Source of the DNA: Bacillota bacterium
GTDB taxonomy: Bacteria; Bacillota_I; Bacilli_A; MOL361; Turicibacteraceae
Direction: 5' to 3'
DNA: 5,049 nucleotides
Assembly: GCA_003486705.1 (NCBI GenBank)
Contig: DNGE01000156.1
Coordinates: 13,517-18,565 of the forward strand
This document shows, in pieces, positions 5,018-5,049 of this stretch. The translations under genes were made by a program, and so were the position numbers. The notes below the pieces were generated by a model. It worked only from the letters and a program-made list of their open reading frames with translations. It did no database searches and was not told where the DNA came from. Positions within the stretch are counted from its first letter, which is position 1. The number at the start of each line of letters is the position of its first letter.

Positions 5018-5049
5018 CACGTCCTACTCTTATCATCATTTGGATTTTT

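Overview
The window is AT-rich DNA in which every supported gene lies on the minus strand. Shine-Dalgarno sites are strong (AGGAGG type), promoters are of the sigma-A type, genes are tightly packed, and the protein families are typical of Bacillota. I infer a low-GC Firmicute (Bacilli or Erysipelotrichia-like, possibly near Turicibacter). The genus cannot be fixed from the sequence alone. TGG is used for Trp in the QueE motif and there is no sign of a changed genetic code.

In transcription order (right to left) there are three blocks. Block A (5017 to 3912) holds a Nudix hydrolase, a short divergent inorganic-pyrophosphatase-like protein and a 60-residue Cys4 protein. It ends in an intrinsic terminator whose stem overlaps the last stop codon. 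Block B (3837 to 2890) is a single membrane-anchored glucosaminidase (GH73-like peptidoglycan hydrolase) that starts at GTG. Block C (promoter at 2856-2828, running off the left edge) is a complete preQ1 biosynthesis operon: queD, queE, folE, queC and the first half of queF.

Block C has the whole route from GTP to preQ1, the queuosine precursor. FolE makes 7,8-dihydroneopterin triphosphate, QueD makes 6-carboxy-tetrahydropterin, QueE makes 7-carboxy-7-deazaguanine, QueC makes preQ0 and QueF reduces it to preQ1. Having folE inside the operon supplies a dedicated first step. queD/queE overlap by one base and queE/folE are separated by one base, which suggests translational coupling.

The most informative non-coding segment is the leader of about 183 nt upstream of queD (2639-2822). 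After a near-consensus promoter comes a preQ1-I type riboswitch aptamer at 2770-2811, then a GC-rich intrinsic terminator at 2732-2753. A second, quite different terminator-like hairpin (15-bp perfect stem plus U6) at 2656-2708 abuts the queD ribosome binding site. The simple reading is product feedback: preQ1 binds nascent RNA and stops transcription before the genes that make it. The second hairpin is not explained by the standard model and is the best candidate here for something undescribed. I see no mobile element, CRISPR array, tRNA, rRNA or replication origin. No gene-free stretch exceeds 300 bases; the longest (2639-2889) is filled by the leader and promoter.
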